A stretch of DNA of 64,000 nt from Elmis aenea (GCA_947652605.1 OX393576.1:11062575-11126574); one strand, 5' to 3'. Shown: positions 11,581-25,000, counted from the first letter of the stretch. Made by a program: numbers and translations. Notes: generated from the letters alone by a model not told the origin.

Positions 11581-12537
11581 ATAACTGGTGGAATCTTCGG
11601 TTGTTCTTTACATGTTTCATTTCTTATCCCATTTCTTCATGTTTTGCCTTGAATTTTTTTCAAAAAATCTAGCGTTCTTGATTCACAAGCACAAGAGGAC
11701 TTCTTCAGCTTACATTTCTTCTGGTACCTCTTTCCTACCCAAAAAATGTGCTTTAAATGTACCCAAGAAATGTGCATGTCTTAAAAGCAAATTGAAATTA
11801 TCGAAAACCTCATTTCAAATTTATGCGTTTATTTCACGATGAGCCATCCTATGTTGTTAATAGACTTATATCGTTTTTTAAAATACGCTTTATTTACGCA
11901 TTAGTTGTAATATATTTGAAACGATTTAGCAATGTTTAAAATAATTGATTATATGTAACGCGATCAAGACGTTTCGTAGCCTTAAATTGTATTCCAGTCT
12001 ACAGTTAAAGCCTTGGGTGTTTTATATAATAGCGAAAAAACAAATATGTTAACGGTGTGCTTACACGAACATGAGCGCTCTTTTTTTTTCCTTTCTTGTT
12101 GTATCTGTTTACAAAGTTATAAACAAGCAGGGGATCTCGTGTTACCGTGATACCCGGGTCCGTTTAAATCAAAGAACTATCGTGGCATAAATCAAAGGAA
12201 ACGTTATCTGTTAGCATGTATTTCCTTGTTTAAACGATAAATTCCATTAACCAGCTAAAATTTTCGAGCCATTAGCAAACATGAATTTCAAAGGTAATTG
12301 ATCAAATTGTGTACGATTGGCACTTGAAAACTCTCTAGTTTAAAATCGCGAATAATTGGGCTTTTGAAAATTCACAAATGCCCTTTTGTCTTCACGGTAT
12401 TGGGGTATTTTATAGGTTTTTCATGCAAAAAAACATAATTATTTAATCAATCATTGCTCCGGTTTTTGATCTTATACGAGGGGTGGTTTCTATATTCGCG
12501 GAATGGGGTAGAAACAGACTGAAAAGTTTAATTTGCT

Positions 12538-12585
12538 TTCTTAATCTGTTCCTCTTGTATCTTTCGGTGTGGAGAGGTTTAAGTT
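12538..12585 (-). mobile_element. Short LINE 3'-end fragment
   Basis: TTCCTCTTGTATCTTTCGGTGT matches the 3' ends of the LINE pieces at 28490 and 56455 (TT.CT.TTGTA.(C/T)TTT(T/C)GGTGT). It abuts the foldback element at 12594. Confidence 0.5.
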
Positions 12586-12593
12586 TATATATA

Positions 12594-13151
12594 CAGGGTG
12601 TCCCCGTTATCACAGCAAATATTTTAAGTGGTGATAGATTAGTTGTTTAATAATTGCAAACATCACTTGTTTACGAAATCATGGCAAACTTTGATGATCG
12701 AATTTTTACAAAATTGGCCATATCTCGGTTATTTTTTGCAACAAATATATAAAACTATATGTTTTTGAATACCTAGCTAAAAAATACTCTTTCACATAAA
12801 ATCATGGCCAACTGGGGTTTTCATTTAAAAAAATTTAAGTTTAATCCATATCTCGAAAGTCAAGATGGCAAAAAAAGATACTTTTGTTTTTCAATTAAGC
12901 TTAAAAATCTGTATAAAAAAACCTATATAACATTTTGTTCTAATTTAATAAATGGATAAGTTATAGCAAAATTTCATAAAAGATGAAATTTCAATTTTCG
13001 TCTGTAGTGCCAAAATGGAATCCGATAGAAAAAAATCTGATTGCACAGGCGTTATTTTCTCAAAAAAATAGCCCGAGACCGAAATCAGGTTTTCGCTATC
13101 TATTGCGGTAACCGAGATACCCCGTAAAACATTCGAATTTGGTCCACCCTG
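12594..13151. mobile_element. Foldback family C, half copy
   Basis: It ends ATTTGGTCCACCCTG|TA, and its body (TTTAATAATTGCAAACATCACTTGTTTACGAAATCATGG) is shared with 34260-34980 and 51760-52262. The left end, CAGGGTGTCCCCGTTATC, differs from the other family-C ends and may be a junction with another element. Confidence 0.75.
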
Positions 13152-13575
13152 TACAGAGATGTACTTGATTATAAATTATTACAGCTTTTCTTTCACGTAA
13201 TTGTTATTAAATGTTATCAGCTGTTTCTGAAGTGTCTGTTAATTCTCTGTTCTGTCATGAACAAAATTCAATATCGCGCACTAGAACAATGATTTTCCTG
13301 CTTATCTAGTCGTTTACGTAATCCCTACACTATCTCTATAAATTCCTAAATTTTATCGTTTTACTGATTATTCCACAACTATCTAGTAAGATGCGCCACG
13401 AGTTCACCAAGATTTACTAGTAAAACTATTCTCTTGCCAGCTTTAAAATGAGCAATTGTGATTTTAACGAGTCTTTCCGGCGAAAAATAAGCTTGCAACT
13501 TGATATGGACTTAGTTTTTGTGCGTATTTTGATTGGAAATGTGTAGTGTAACTGATGTTTCTTTTTTTGTTGCAG

Positions 13576-14359
13576 CCACCAGAAAACGAGCTTCAAAAAG
13601 GCGAACGGGTGATGTCGGAACACCAGCTGAGGGTACAACGTTCTTTGCAAAAATTGACGATTCCCGATTGGTATAAACAGTCGCAAGTGCCTCGTGAAGG
13701 ATTTTTATTAAAGAAAAACTCCACTCGCGAGCGATGGACGGGTACATCAAGTAAGACACCGTCCCTAAGCAGTTTGGGTTCTAGTAGTCACTCTCCTGTT
13801 GTGCTTAGTCCGGTTCCGCATTCGCAACCTTTTGTACGGTGGTCTACCTCTAAGCTAAATTCGACAGCTTCTTCTCCATGTGCCTCTACCCGTAGCAGCT
13901 TTAACGCTCGCCAGCCTAACGGCTCCATATCCCCATCCTCTGTACGGAGTAGTTTCAGCTATAGACAACCGTATTTAGGGTGGCGTTCGCAAGAAAGGCT
14001 CACGAGACCACGGACCCCGGCCGAGCGGTTAGCGAGTTCACTTTTAGCCCAAAGTCATGCCCAGCAAGTTCAACACGAGAGCCCAGAAATCCAGACGTCG
14101 ATTAAAGAAGTGACGTCAGCGATCGTTCATTATGTAAGTGGGTTAAGGCCGGAAGCGAGGGATGGAAGCGACGGGCAAGATGGTAGTAACCAGAGAAGTC
14201 GATCGGTTAGTCCCAGGGGCAGCCAAAAGCTTTGTTGGTTGGAGAGTTCCTTCGTCGGCACGCGTCCTCTAGACTCGCCCCAAACGCCCAACACACTCGC
14301 CGAAAGTAGTTCACCCGCGCCTCCGTCAAGCCTTCGACTCGATCTTCAAACCCACAATG
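13576..14359 (+). CDS. AJM1: AJM1-like gene, first exon visible in window
   Basis: The exon is bounded by a polypyrimidine-TTGCAG acceptor ending at 13575 and a perfect donor GTGAGT at 14360. It encodes 261 codons plus one base. The start holds a charged, helical-looking block with RVQRSLQKLTIPDWY. The remainder is low-complexity Ser/Thr/Pro/Arg, typical of a disordered scaffold region. GC content and codon use differ clearly from the AT-rich flanks, which supports a real exon. Confidence 0.88.
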
Positions 14360-17300
14360 GTGAGTCGGTTCGCACTTGATCAACGCGTCGTCGATAAAAT
14401 TGCCTTATGACTGTTATTTGTTTTTTTTTTGTGTATTTTCGTTGTAATTCAGTATTTTTCGAGATAATTGTATTGTGGAGTGCTCTCTAAATGTGGTGCT
14501 ATACATGTATAAAGCCGTAATTTATTAATTAGATAGATTAGTAAACACCGACACATTTATTTCTGTATGTCACCTCATGGTTTACAGGACGTAAATTGTG
14601 ACGGTTTTGATATTTTCTACGCTACATTTATGAATATTGCTGAATGGACCGTGTTTTTTTGCACGATAAATTTAACTTGTGACGAAATTTTTGGCGATTG
14701 GCGAAGCCAGCACATTCAGTATGCCTGTTGAAATAATCAATCTACATGTACTTACAACTCCGATGTACAATTCTTTTTCAAGGACTTTCGAAACAGCGGT
14801 TATAGATAACTGAAGATAATTAATATATCGCATTTATTTTGTAATTGGTTTTAAATTCTGTGCAGTGCAATTATGTATATGACAAACGCTTAATACGAAT
14901 TTTATACACGACTTTTATTTTGCGTAACAATAGCTATTCATACACAAATTTAAATGAGGAGACTTTCAAAAACAGTCCATTTCGATTATAAAATAAAACC
15001 CAACTAATATCAAAGTAATAAGTACAACACCAAAAACATTCTTCTACTTTAAAAACGGAAGCGGAATTACAGGAAGCGTTTAAACCCAGGCAGGAGTTGT
15101 TTTGTCAAAAAAATACGTACAAAATTGCTGAAATTCACTGTTCAATTGGTATTTGTGAAAGTAATCCTGGTTAAAATTAAACCCTCCTTGTATTTTGCTT
15201 TTATTTTCGTTTTTATTACAACTAAACTCCACAAAAATTTGCACCTTGCTTTAGTTTCTGAGAAACTTGTTTTGAAGAACTCTCTTAATTCATAGCCAGA
15301 AACATCTACAAAACTTACTTACATCGACAAAGTTTGCAATAAGGCACAATTTTGTTTTATTATCATTATTATATTTTTGTTTTTTAATGTTTTAACAAAA
15401 AAGTACATTGTGTGTAAATAGCAACGTTATGAAAAAGAAAGTGTGTATATGAATTCCCGTCAAATTTGAGCGATTTATTAGATCTGATTTTAGATTAAGA
15501 TATTATTTTATTGTAAATATGTTTTATTTTATACAAGAAGAGCATAAACCAACAGACGTTGATAACGCAATACATAGCCAAGTCGGAAATTTATTGGTTA
15601 CAATTTTTTTAAATCTATTGTTTTTTTTTATATGAATATATTTAAAGTAAAGTTAAAGAAAAAAATCGTGTTCGTTGGTATATGCAAAATATTATATTTA
15701 TAGGACTCAACCAACTTCGTTCTGTTTTATGTTTTTTTTTGTAAATGTATGGCGTCTATAGATTTTAAGTTTTGCATGTATAGTATATCTTCAATAAATT
15801 GTTTTATTTTTCTCAGTTTTGTTTTTGTTGGGCTTTATTTTAGTATGAGTTTGGTACAATCTAGTGGCATGGGAATGTGGGGGAATCACGTACTAAAACC
15901 AGAGCCGGCGATAGGGGGGTGTGCCCCGCACAACGCCTTGCGCTGGCGATACTTTTTTACAATAAATTAAAAATTTATTTTGAAAAAAAAACATTTATTG
16001 TTAATGAGATGATAAAAATTTATTTTTTGGTCCAGAATTTATTTTCGCATACAGCCCTATGACCGGCTCTAAAACTAATATAATCTAAATAAATTTTAAC
16101 ATGTTATAAAAACCTATGCAAAAGTAAGTACTGTAAATGTTGTATAAACGGTTTTTTTACATACAGGGTGTCCCAATTATACACTGCCAAAAAGTAGGTG
16201 CATATTCCTGAGTGAAAATGATGACCATTGGTCAAATATTTTGTTATCCGAAAATGCTTCCGTTCGAAGTTAGAGACCTCCAAAGATGCAAGAAAAAAAA
16301 ATCAAAAAATCGAATACGTCCTAGCCGTTTAAGCTAGAGCTATCAAACTTGGCCGAAATGTTTGGGTGTTTCCCATTGACTTTGTGGGATAATTAGAAAG
16401 AAAACACGTAATTGGAAGTATGATTTATAGTCAGGTCATCCGCTTACCATCTTCAGATTTTTTTTCTCTGGAATAAAATTGAAAATGTCATTCGTCCATA
16501 AGAAAGTACGACTTAAGAGGAAAAAATTCGTCCCTCTTTGTTTTTTGCTGTAAACGTAGCCGTTTCCGAGAAAATTAGCGCTAAAGATGCATCGACGAAC
16601 TCTGTTTATACATCTCAAATATTTTTTTTACTAAACTTAGTTGGCTAATGTCATGCTTGAAAAAATTTCTGAAGATGGTAAGCGGATGACCTGACTATAA
16701 ATCATAATTCCAATTACGTGTTTTCTTTCTAATTATCCCACAAAGTCAATGGGAAACACCTAAACATTTCGGCCAAGTTTGATAGCTCTAGCTTAAACGG
16801 CTAGTGGCTAGGACGTATTCGATTTTTTGATTTTTTTTCTTGCAACTTTGGAGGTCTCTTACTTTGAAAGGAAGCATTTTCGGTAACAAAATATTTGACA
16901 AATGGTCATCATTTTCACTCAGGAATATGCACCTATGCGGTGTATAATTGGGACACCCTGTATATCAAGAAATTTTGTTCACTTAATCCGATTACCGTTC
17001 CGACGCCACTGACTTTTATTTATTTTTTTGTCACAAAGCATTTTTATGTCTTCGTTGGTATAACATATTTTTTGCTTTTTTATCTGTTATTCCCTGCTTT
17101 TGAAAGCGTGTTTAGATTTTTGTATTATTGAACTAAAACTATTCGTACATTTTAATTTTAACAGGTGTAAAAGCGAAGTGAAATAGTTTTAAATACGTTT
17201 TGATAAGATATTTGCATAAAAAGGTAAGAATATTCCTTCAAAGAAGAATCCGATTGTCTTACAACATATTTATTTTCTCTTCGTACTTCCAAGGGAACCT

Positions 17301-20300
17301 CACTTGGTGATACTTAAGTCGGTTTATGGGACTAAGATTTTCCGAAAGAAGATCGTGAATGTCGAAGAGTACCAACTTTTTTGGCCCCGGAAACTTAAAA
17401 CTTACCGTTGAAACTCAATTTTTATTTTTTTTTAATTGCACGATATAGGTTTAACTGAAAATCTGGTACAACCTCATTTTTCTTTATTTTGATTTTAGAT
17501 AAATAACATTTTATACATGTGATATGTGTAAAAAACCGGATTTCTTAAGTACATGCACACAATTGTTTCACTTCCGGTTTTGCCGGAAATGACCCTAACT
17601 TTGTTATTTTAAATGGAGCACCCTGTACATTTTTCAAAAATAAAAATTCAGTTTCAACGGTAAGTTTTAAGTTTCCGGGTACTCTTCTTCATTCACGATC
17701 TTCTTTCAGAAAATCTTAGTCCCATCAACCGATTTTAGTACCACCAAGTGAGATTCCTTGTTAGTTAAAGAAGTAAATTTTTGCTGTTTTTTCGTCGATT
17801 ACAAACGCATCAATACTTTTCACAAAATATCTCGAAAGGGCAATAGTAATCTTGCGTTGAAAAAAAAAGCACGGTTTGAAAGTATTAGGCCCTAGAATCG
17901 CTAATTATTAAACTAATCGCAGATATATGTATATGTGTACAGATACGTCTCTCTTACATACAAGAGCGACCAAGCCTTCGCCAAGTTCAACCACTCTAGA
18001 AGACGTGCTAGATTCTTTGTTGGGGTTACCACCGTCGACACGTGCGCCGAGTCCTAGTCTCCAAGGTAGGAGGCGTATGTAAGTCTTATTTCAGGTCTTT
18101 CTACATGATGGCACCTCGTCAGATTTCACCATTTTCAAAAAAACACTATTTTTATTTAATGTATTAAAGAAGTCAATGAATAATTGTCAAACTTGAACTT
18201 CTCCAAAACCCAAGAAAAATTTTATTAGCACCGATAGCACTACACTATCTTTTGTTTTTTCCTATTTTTGAAAAAGTTTGCGAGAAGTGTAAAAACTTAA
18301 CTACAATCGCATGTCTTTGTGTGTGTCCAAATTCGGAAAGATTAAATTACTTGTCAACAACTACTTTATCAAATCGATAGTGTAGCTAGAATTTTTGGGT
18401 CCAAAAGCAAAATTTGTGGTGGGCCCTGGAACGAATGAGTGATACAAATCGGAAAATATTAAAAAACAGACCCTGTAATTGTTTCCTCCAAATAAAACAT
18501 TCATTTTGCTACATGAATTAGAATATTTTCAGTAGTAATATAACAACTGCATTGAAAATTATCGATAATTTTTGGTAAATATGCCCGAATGCAAGTTGAG
18601 CTGAAAAACCACGAGTGCACGAATGATTTTTTCTGATTCAAATTGCATGAATGAAGATTTGTCAAAAATTATAGATTATTTGCAATGCACGAGTTATATT
18701 TTGTCAGAAAATTTCCTTTACCTAACCTACCTATCAAATTAAATGTACGTTATGTCAAATTTTACAAGTACTCTCAGAGTGGTGCGTTAGGGGTGTGGTT
18801 TAATCTATATTAAAGTAACGCTACTGGTCGCCGAAATCCGTCAAAAAATTGTCAAGACCAAAATATTTAATTCACTCTCCAAATTTATATTTTTGACCTA
18901 TCACAAACTCAGATTTCTTAGAAACGACCAATTAACGCATGAAAATCTGTTAATTTTGAAAAGGATATTATCAGTGTATGATTAGGTATGTTTATTGGTC
19001 GTTTCTAGGAAATCTGAGCTTGTTATTGGTCGAAAACGCAAATTTGACAGAAGGATGAACATCTGACAGGGGAATGTAAAATTATTACCGTGTAATAATG
19101 CTCCTATTGGTAGTCTCTCTATAAGATTTAAGATTAGTGATTGGTTGAAAACGCAAATTTGACAGGTGAAGGGAATTTTCAAAAGAAATGTTCATCATTT
19201 TTTATTTCATTAAAAGTATTCACCTTTTTTTGATTTGTGAATACTTAATATAAAAGAAGTTGACTCTTTTTTATTAGTTTTATTCGTATTCCGTTTGTAT
19301 TACGAAAAAAATTGAAAGACAAGAGTGAATGGTATGCGGATTTGAAGCATCCACAACAGAAAATATACTTAAATTCGTTACCTATTCTTTGAAGGCAAGA
19401 CATCTCGTCCCTTGTTTTTATGAGTTTAGGGATTCGATATAAAACTTGCGCCTAGCGTAGGTTTTGCAAGTATTTTGATGATTCAGCAATCATGGGACGT
19501 AACAGCCTTTATAAAAATGCATTAACATTTTATTACTCTAGTAAACAGTGTTTTTGTACAACGCAGGTACTATCTTTAACCTAACGATTTTAATTCATGT
19601 TAAAGTTGCAACATAATGCAATTACGATGTAATTATTTTCCCCCCAAAGTCAAGCTTAATAAAAGAGCTATTTCCTTTTCAATCAGTCTTTTTGTATGAA
19701 AAAAAAAATGACTGCTTGGGTCTATATAATCTTTGAAGGATTTTTATGTTAATTATTAGTTCTCATTAAGACCTTTCTTAAATTCCTTTCGAAATGCAAT
19801 GCATGTTTATTTAGAATCTTGCTATCTATGTGATTAAATCTTCAAACATATACCTTTAAAAAAATATTTTTGTATCTTGATGTAAATGTGCGACTAACCA
19901 TTAACATTTGCAAAAGTTGAAAAGTAGTAAAACCAACTAGTTTTTTTTTACATTTGTCTTAAAATGCTTCGTTTAAAGCAATATTTATTGATAATTGGAA
20001 CCAGGTCCAGTCCTGGATGCTTTTGCTCTATGAGCAAACCGCCGCTGACCTATTTCAATGATCAAATATTCATAGCTAATAATCAATGTTCCAAGAATGA
20101 AAAACACTTATGAACGTATTCCTAATCACTTCAAGATTTAGGCAAAGTACCTGTTCCGCCTTCTCCATAATTGTTTCCATCTTTTCATGGGTCTTGTCAC
20201 TTCTCTTCTTCCTTTTGGCCTATCATCTTTGGTAATCTTTGTTGTTCCATCCTATAAAAATGTTCTTTATATTTCTCTCGGTATTCTTTTTTTTTCTCTC

Positions 20301-22003
20301 CCAGATCGTAAATTTCCAGCTCTTCTTTAATATCTTGATTCCCTATTTGGTCCATTTTGGTACATACTTTGATTCTTCTCGGAAATATCATTTCCACTTT
20401 CAGAAAAATGAATGTATGAGCAACATTGCAATGCAATATAGGATGAGCAGTCTGGAGAGTCATGGAAAACTCCAGAATTTTGAAAATAACTAGAAAAGAA
20501 CACAATTTTAAAGCCAGTTTAAGTCTTTGATTAATTAGGAACTGTAAATTCGATACACATTGAATATATTCGAACATGCGTTGTCTAAACAGTAGAAGGC
20601 ATTATAAAGCTTTTCGTTTCGTTTCACATCATGTTTTTAATGAACGCATTACGACCTATATTGAGGATTCCCTGTATGGCTGTTATTGAATATTTCTGGT
20701 TGATGTAATTTTTGAGAAACTACGAAGGGCCAAAGGTTACAATGTTCTTTGGGCACCTGTTAGATCGGGGATGACTGGAGCGCATTTTGACATAGATGTT
20801 CATTTCTTAACTGTTTAATACGTTGAATGATCAAACTGTTTTTCTAACTTGGCCAATTTTTACACTTCTCGCAAAACTATTAATGGGTGTTTAGCTGTCA
20901 ATATCGAGAAAATTACGGTTGTTGTTAAAAATTAAGTATATTTTTTTCTAGAGACGGCGTCAGCTAATACAAGTCCTAGTCGCTTGGGTGAAGAATCTCG
21001 TGCGGCCGAACAATTTCGCCGCCACAGTGAAGGCAGCGATCCAGTTGCCAAACCATCCTCAGTCCCAAGAAGAGTTAGTTTTCACTCGTCCCCCGTTCTT
21101 CGCTGCCGCTACTCTAGATGCGGAAGAGCGGTGTCGGCATCGAGCAGCGAAGCTCGTTCTTTCAAAAACTGCCACAACTGCACCTACACGTATTGTTCAA
21201 GGGCCTGTCGTCGTGCCCATTGGGAAAAACACCGTAAAAGCTGCTTATTTTCACGAGTAGGAACACTTTGTCGACAAGTACTAGCCGCGTGCAAGGAACA
21301 GCAAGACGCTCTTCTCCAAATATCTGTCATCGCAAGGCGAGGATTCTTATCGCACGGCCAGGGTGCGGTCAAATGCTTTTTTCCTTGTCCAGAAGCTGCC
21401 GAAAAGTTCCTAACCGCTGGTTTATCTAGTCTTGGAGAATTAACGTACGTTAGATGGTCGGATTTGTTACCGTCAGAAATGGGACCACACATGTACGCTG
21501 AATTAGTTAAAATGTGCAAAAGCTATAACCCGGACAGCAAACTCGTTCTTTATGTTTCCGTATGTGTAGTGTCGGAAGCTCCAGCGGCGGGCGCCGTTAA
21601 ATGGGAGCGCCAATTAGTATCTCGTTGTGCGAAAATGCGTCTCAGCAAGGATGTTCCAATACCAGAAAGAGACACCGATAACCCCGAAACCCTAATATTA
21701 ACTTGTGAACCTACAAAAGACGTTAAATTCAGAGAACAAGTCTTTAATAACATACAGACTCAGTTATTAACACGTGGAGTGTCGCTTCGTCGCAAATATC
21801 CCGAAGTTTATCAGCAGTTGCGTGATTATGTTGAGGGAAAATGTGATAAGTTTACTCCAGTAACTGTGTATCCCCGCGACGAGGCATCTGGCAAAAGTTT
21901 TATGTGTATTATCATGTTGGATGCGGATGGCGATAGCGTGCGGAAAGTGACTAAAGCTGGTGTTCGCGTTCGTATCATTGATGTGCTCCAAGAATGTGAA
22001 TGA
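13576..22003 (+). CDS. AJM1: AJM1-like apical junction protein with C-terminal MYND-like zinc motif (3' part of gene, 3 exons)
   Basis: The coding exons seen are 13576-14359, 17943-18065 and 20952-22003 (stop TGA at 22001-22003). All junctions are GT-AG and the reading phases agree (phase 1 at both joins), giving about 652 codons. The first exon opens with no methionine after a TTGCAG acceptor, so earlier exons must exist, but none was found in 1-13575. Exon 1 begins with a conserved-looking block (RVQRSLQKLTIPDWY) and then becomes Ser/Pro-rich and probably disordered. The last exon has a MYND-like cluster (C-x4-C ... C-x2-C-x4-C-x3-C ... H ... C) and then about 230 residues of compact, well-mixed sequence. 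I recall this arrangement from the C-terminal part of apical junction component 1 homologs (human AJM1/C9orf172, nematode ajm-1), which act at epithelial junctions. That assignment rests on memory of the family, not on a search. A different MYND protein is the main alternative. Confidence 0.7.
15901..16070. mobile_element. Possible small terminal-inverted-repeat element
   Basis: AGAGCCGGCGATAGGG at the left and CCCTATGACCGGCTCT at the right are inverted relatives about 170 bp apart, flanked by AAAAC-like sequence on both sides. The duplication is not exact, so the family is undecided (a hAT-type is likely). Confidence 0.5.
16164..16960. mobile_element. Foldback family A, second copy, in AJM1-like intron
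   Basis: ATA|CAGGGTGTCCCAATTATACA ... AATTGGGACACCCTG|TATA has the same arms as 5790-6563, including CTTACCATCTTCAG near the centre and its inverted copy CTGAAGATGGTAAG. TA flanks both ends. Confidence 0.92.
17291..17760. mobile_element. Foldback element with CACTTGGTG arms
   Basis: The arms 17291-17430 and 17640-17760 are inverted copies (CTCACTTGGTG, GGGACTAAGATTTTC, AGAAGATCGTGAATG, CTTAAAACTTACCGTTGAAACT). The interior contains GCACCCTGTAC at 17619, the end of a CAGGGTG-type element. Confidence 0.75.
17943..18065 (+). CDS. AJM1: AJM1-like gene, short middle exon
   Basis: This 123-nt exon lies between the acceptor ...GTGTACAG (17935-17942) and the donor GTAGGA (18066). With the carried-over G it reads DTSLLHTRATKPSPSS and on through a leucine-rich piece (LEDVLDSLLGLPP) to the next junction, without a stop. 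An alternative acceptor at 17922 would shift the frame into a stop, so 17943 is the start. No starting methionine is possible here. Confidence 0.75.
18880..19050. repeat. Inverted repeat in AJM1-like intron
   Basis: CTCAGATTTCTTAGAAACGACCAAT at 18909 pairs with ATTGGTCGTTTCTAGGAAATCTGAG near 18995-19020. The outer parts (GACCTATCACAA / TTGTTATTGGTC) also pair. A third, direct copy of GGTTGAAAACGCAAATTTGACAG sits at 19142. It is probably an old MITE. Confidence 0.6.
20150..20460 (-). mobile_element. LINE ORF2 C-terminal remnant in AJM1-like intron
   Basis: The minus strand reads RRIKVCTKMDQIGNQDIKEELE and then EKKKEYREKYKEHFYRMEQQRLPK, the characteristic post-reverse-transcriptase segment of LINE ORF2. 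It is antisense to the host gene, 5'-truncated and without a poly(A). Confidence 0.8.
20952..22003 (+). CDS. AJM1: AJM1-like gene, terminal exon with MYND-like zinc motif
   Basis: The exon follows the acceptor TTTTTTTCTAG and runs open for 350 codons to TGA. The MYND-like cluster lies at about 21103-21243, and its signature YCSRACRRAHWEKHRKSC is plain. The downstream region contains RRGFLSHGQGAVKCFF and LGELTYVRWSDLLPSEMGP, blocks I associate with AJM1 C-termini. The segment ends ...IIDVLQECE. In known MYND domains the cysteine/histidine pattern binds two zinc ions and peptides. The first cysteine pair here is spaced C-x4-C rather than C-x2-C, so zinc binding could differ. Confidence 0.88.
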
Positions 22004-25000
22004 TCCTCCTGTTCTTGCGACTGTATCATGTCATATCGGAACGGTACTCATAAAATGGCGTCAAAATGCCCCCTTCCTGTGATCTAAATAGCTTGTTGTT
22101 ATTCATTCCGCAAATTTTAAATGAATTGTAAATTGATTTTTGCCCTAACGTTGCTTTTTAAATATCACACTTGTTAATAATATAATAATAATTTATGATA
22201 ACGTTTACACATGACGATCAAAACGTTCCAAAATGGAAAAAGCCCTTTTTGTAATTTTAGGGGTCTTTTGCAATAACTGAAATCGAATTTCCTCAGCTTT
22301 AGAAACGATTTACGCAACGGATTAGCTCTAGAGCAATTGAAGGACCTCTCTCCTTACAAAAATATATTTACCAGAAATTCTGAGATTGATGTAATGTGGA
22401 AGCAATGTCGATTCAATCAAAAATCGTTAGTTTTTTTATTGTTTTCGGTACTTTTTACAATCGTAGCAAACGTATATCACATCATAGTATCCAGAATTGT
22501 TAATACTATTTTTCAATGCAAAAAATGTACTAGGACGTCCATAAGAAATAACAAAGTTGGTGATGGCCCAAAACAGTCAAAATATGGGACACAAACAACG
22601 CTTTCTTCAATCAATTTTTGATTTTCCATTTGCTGAACTATTTGGATTTTACATCAAAGCTTTGGTGTGGTTTAAACCATCAAGACCATTGTTATTTCTT
22701 ATGGGTGTCTTGAATTTTTGTGTTAAAAGCCAATACTAAAAATTTTGAATATAGTTATGTAACACTATTTCAGTGCAATACAAAAAATTATTGCAAACAT
22801 AAATTTCTACTAAATCAACTTTGTCATGATGAACACAATCTATCGAATATCAAAAATATTGAAGTTGATGATGGCCCAAAATAGACGAAACGTCTGGCAC
22901 AAAATCTACCTACATCAGCACGTAAAGAATATAAAGTTGCTCTAAGATTAAACTTTAAATTAATCAATATCTTTAAAAATGAGAAAATCACTTTCAGCGT
23001 TTTATTTTAATAACTTCTGAAGTAATAGGGCTATGGTAATTTTATTTTCAGGTTTTCGTTAAGCATTAAATATGAAATTTTACTCCAAGTTAATTGACTT
23101 TGTAGCTATTAAGATAAGCGAGATGTTGAGGCCCCATTCCTTCAGCAAAAGTAGCTATTGATAAGCTTCTAGTGATGGCTTTATACGTTTTTGGTAGGGG
23201 CCGGGCACACACACGGACTGACGAAAACAATAAGGTAACTTTCTCTTATTGAAAGAGACCTGAAAATTGGTCAAAAAATGTAGCAAGCAATAAAATTATA
23301 GGAGTATAGTTTTTTACGTGTGTAAATAACACTCTATAATTGGGGAGTGTTTATGAAAAATCGATATGCAATTAAATAAATATGTTTTCAAAATTTCTAA
23401 ATATTACAAACTGTTTCTTTAAGGCAGACTTTTGCTTATCAATTTATTTGCACACTAAAATACTTAAGGTACAACAACAGGCATCTTCCAACATTGTTGG
23501 ACGTTTACAAAACTTTTTGTTGGTGCACAAATATAAAAATTACAAAACCAACTTTATTGTATATCAGTTGCTACAAAAAATTAAGGTTTTTGTACGTGGT
23601 TACAGTCTAATTCCTTACATATTTAACTATAAGCTGAAAGAGATTAGTAAAAAAGTTGATTCTGTATTTGATGTTGCTCTGCATTTTCATAAATACTCGT
23701 TTCATATTGTAAAAATAAGTTTTATAAATAAATAAAACTGTTAATTTCCAAAATACGTGAAGTGATGAGTAAGTAAATAAATAAACGGCGATTTAACTAA
23801 TCTTAAAATAAGTAAACGTTTCTTTTGCATAAGTATTTTCACATTCAGATTTTATAACGTAATATTCAATGCAATCTGATTAAAATATTTTCTTAAACAT
23901 TTCATATTTGTTAATGCAATTATTAAGAATTTGCACAACTATGGAACATTGTTAAACTAATTGCTTATAAAAATCTATTTCGAGTTATCTATGAACCATT
24001 TAAGGCTGTTATTTCATCAGTAAAATAACATTTATGTGTATTGTGATGGGAATGTGTGTAAACGTTATCAATATATACATTTATAAATCAATTGCTCATG
24101 AAATGGAGTGTTGACTGAATAAATAGCAATGTAATATCGGCAATTTTTAAACAATATCAAAATATTTTAAACAGCAAGTTAAGTGAATAAGAAATGAAGT
24201 TAAAACAAGTAATGTGTGATGTCATTTAAATTAATAAAACTTAAATATCTCTTTTTATAGTATTTTTAAGATTTAAACAAAGTTTTATATGCTATATTTT
24301 TAAATAAATGTGAAATTTAAAAGTTTAATTCGCAAGTTAGCATGTGTATTAATTATAGATAAAATTATACATTTTCTTGCTGTTTAAATATTCAGTATAT
24401 TGTACAAATACCAAATATAAATATGTGAAATTCTTAATATCTTAAAGTTGTAATATTGAAGTTGATCTCAATAAATTATAACACCAACAAATATTTTTCA
24501 GTTATTTTTATGCAAGAAACTACGTTGATATTATTTAAGGTTATCTCAGTTTCACAATAAACTATCATTTATCCATTTTTAATTTATTTGCGAATAGTTT
24601 TTAAATTGGAATATTTGAAAATAGCCAACGCCCAAAATACAGTAAACTGTGATGCAAATTCTTATTTTAAAAGGACCGTAAATAAATTTTAATGATCGCC
24701 TTTTTTAGGTATTTCAATAGCTGTCAAAGCGAATAAAATTTGTGCTTTGGTGTAATCTATCATATTAAAAATAGATTAATAATTAGTTTAGGTGCGTCAT
24801 CTGTTATTCGTTAGTTCTTTTGTTTTTGAAACGATTGTCGTATGTTTTGGATTGTATCTTGGCTACTCAGTCGATTAATCGTTAGCGCCCTCTCTATTTA
24901 CTTCAATAAAAAAATCAGTTTCTTAGGGGTTCTTGGGTAACAAGGTCAACAACACTAAATGCTAAAGGAGAACAGTAACAAAATTTTAATAAATTACTAT

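Larger units (their letters stand above)
6881..13575. other. Noncoding DNA upstream of the first AJM1-like exon seen
   Basis: Listed elements aside (mariner relic 8.4 kb, foldbacks 9838 and 12594, LINE pieces 11.4 and 12.5 kb), 6881-8339, 8451-9600, 10541-11354, 11581-12537 and 13152-13575 show nothing I can name. No exon in phase with 13576 was recognised. The tract is therefore probably intron. Confidence 0.5.
14360..20951 (+). other. AJM1-like introns
   Basis: The two introns (14360-17942 and 18066-20951) hold the elements listed. The stretches 14360-15900, 16961-17290, 17761-17942, 18066-18879 and 19170-20149 are AT-rich without recognisable genes or elements. Confidence 0.6.

Noticed and set aside
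20988..21519. Overlapping open frames on both strands in the MYND exon (90 and 111 codons)
   Set aside because: They are shadows of the real frame in GC-rich coding sequence.
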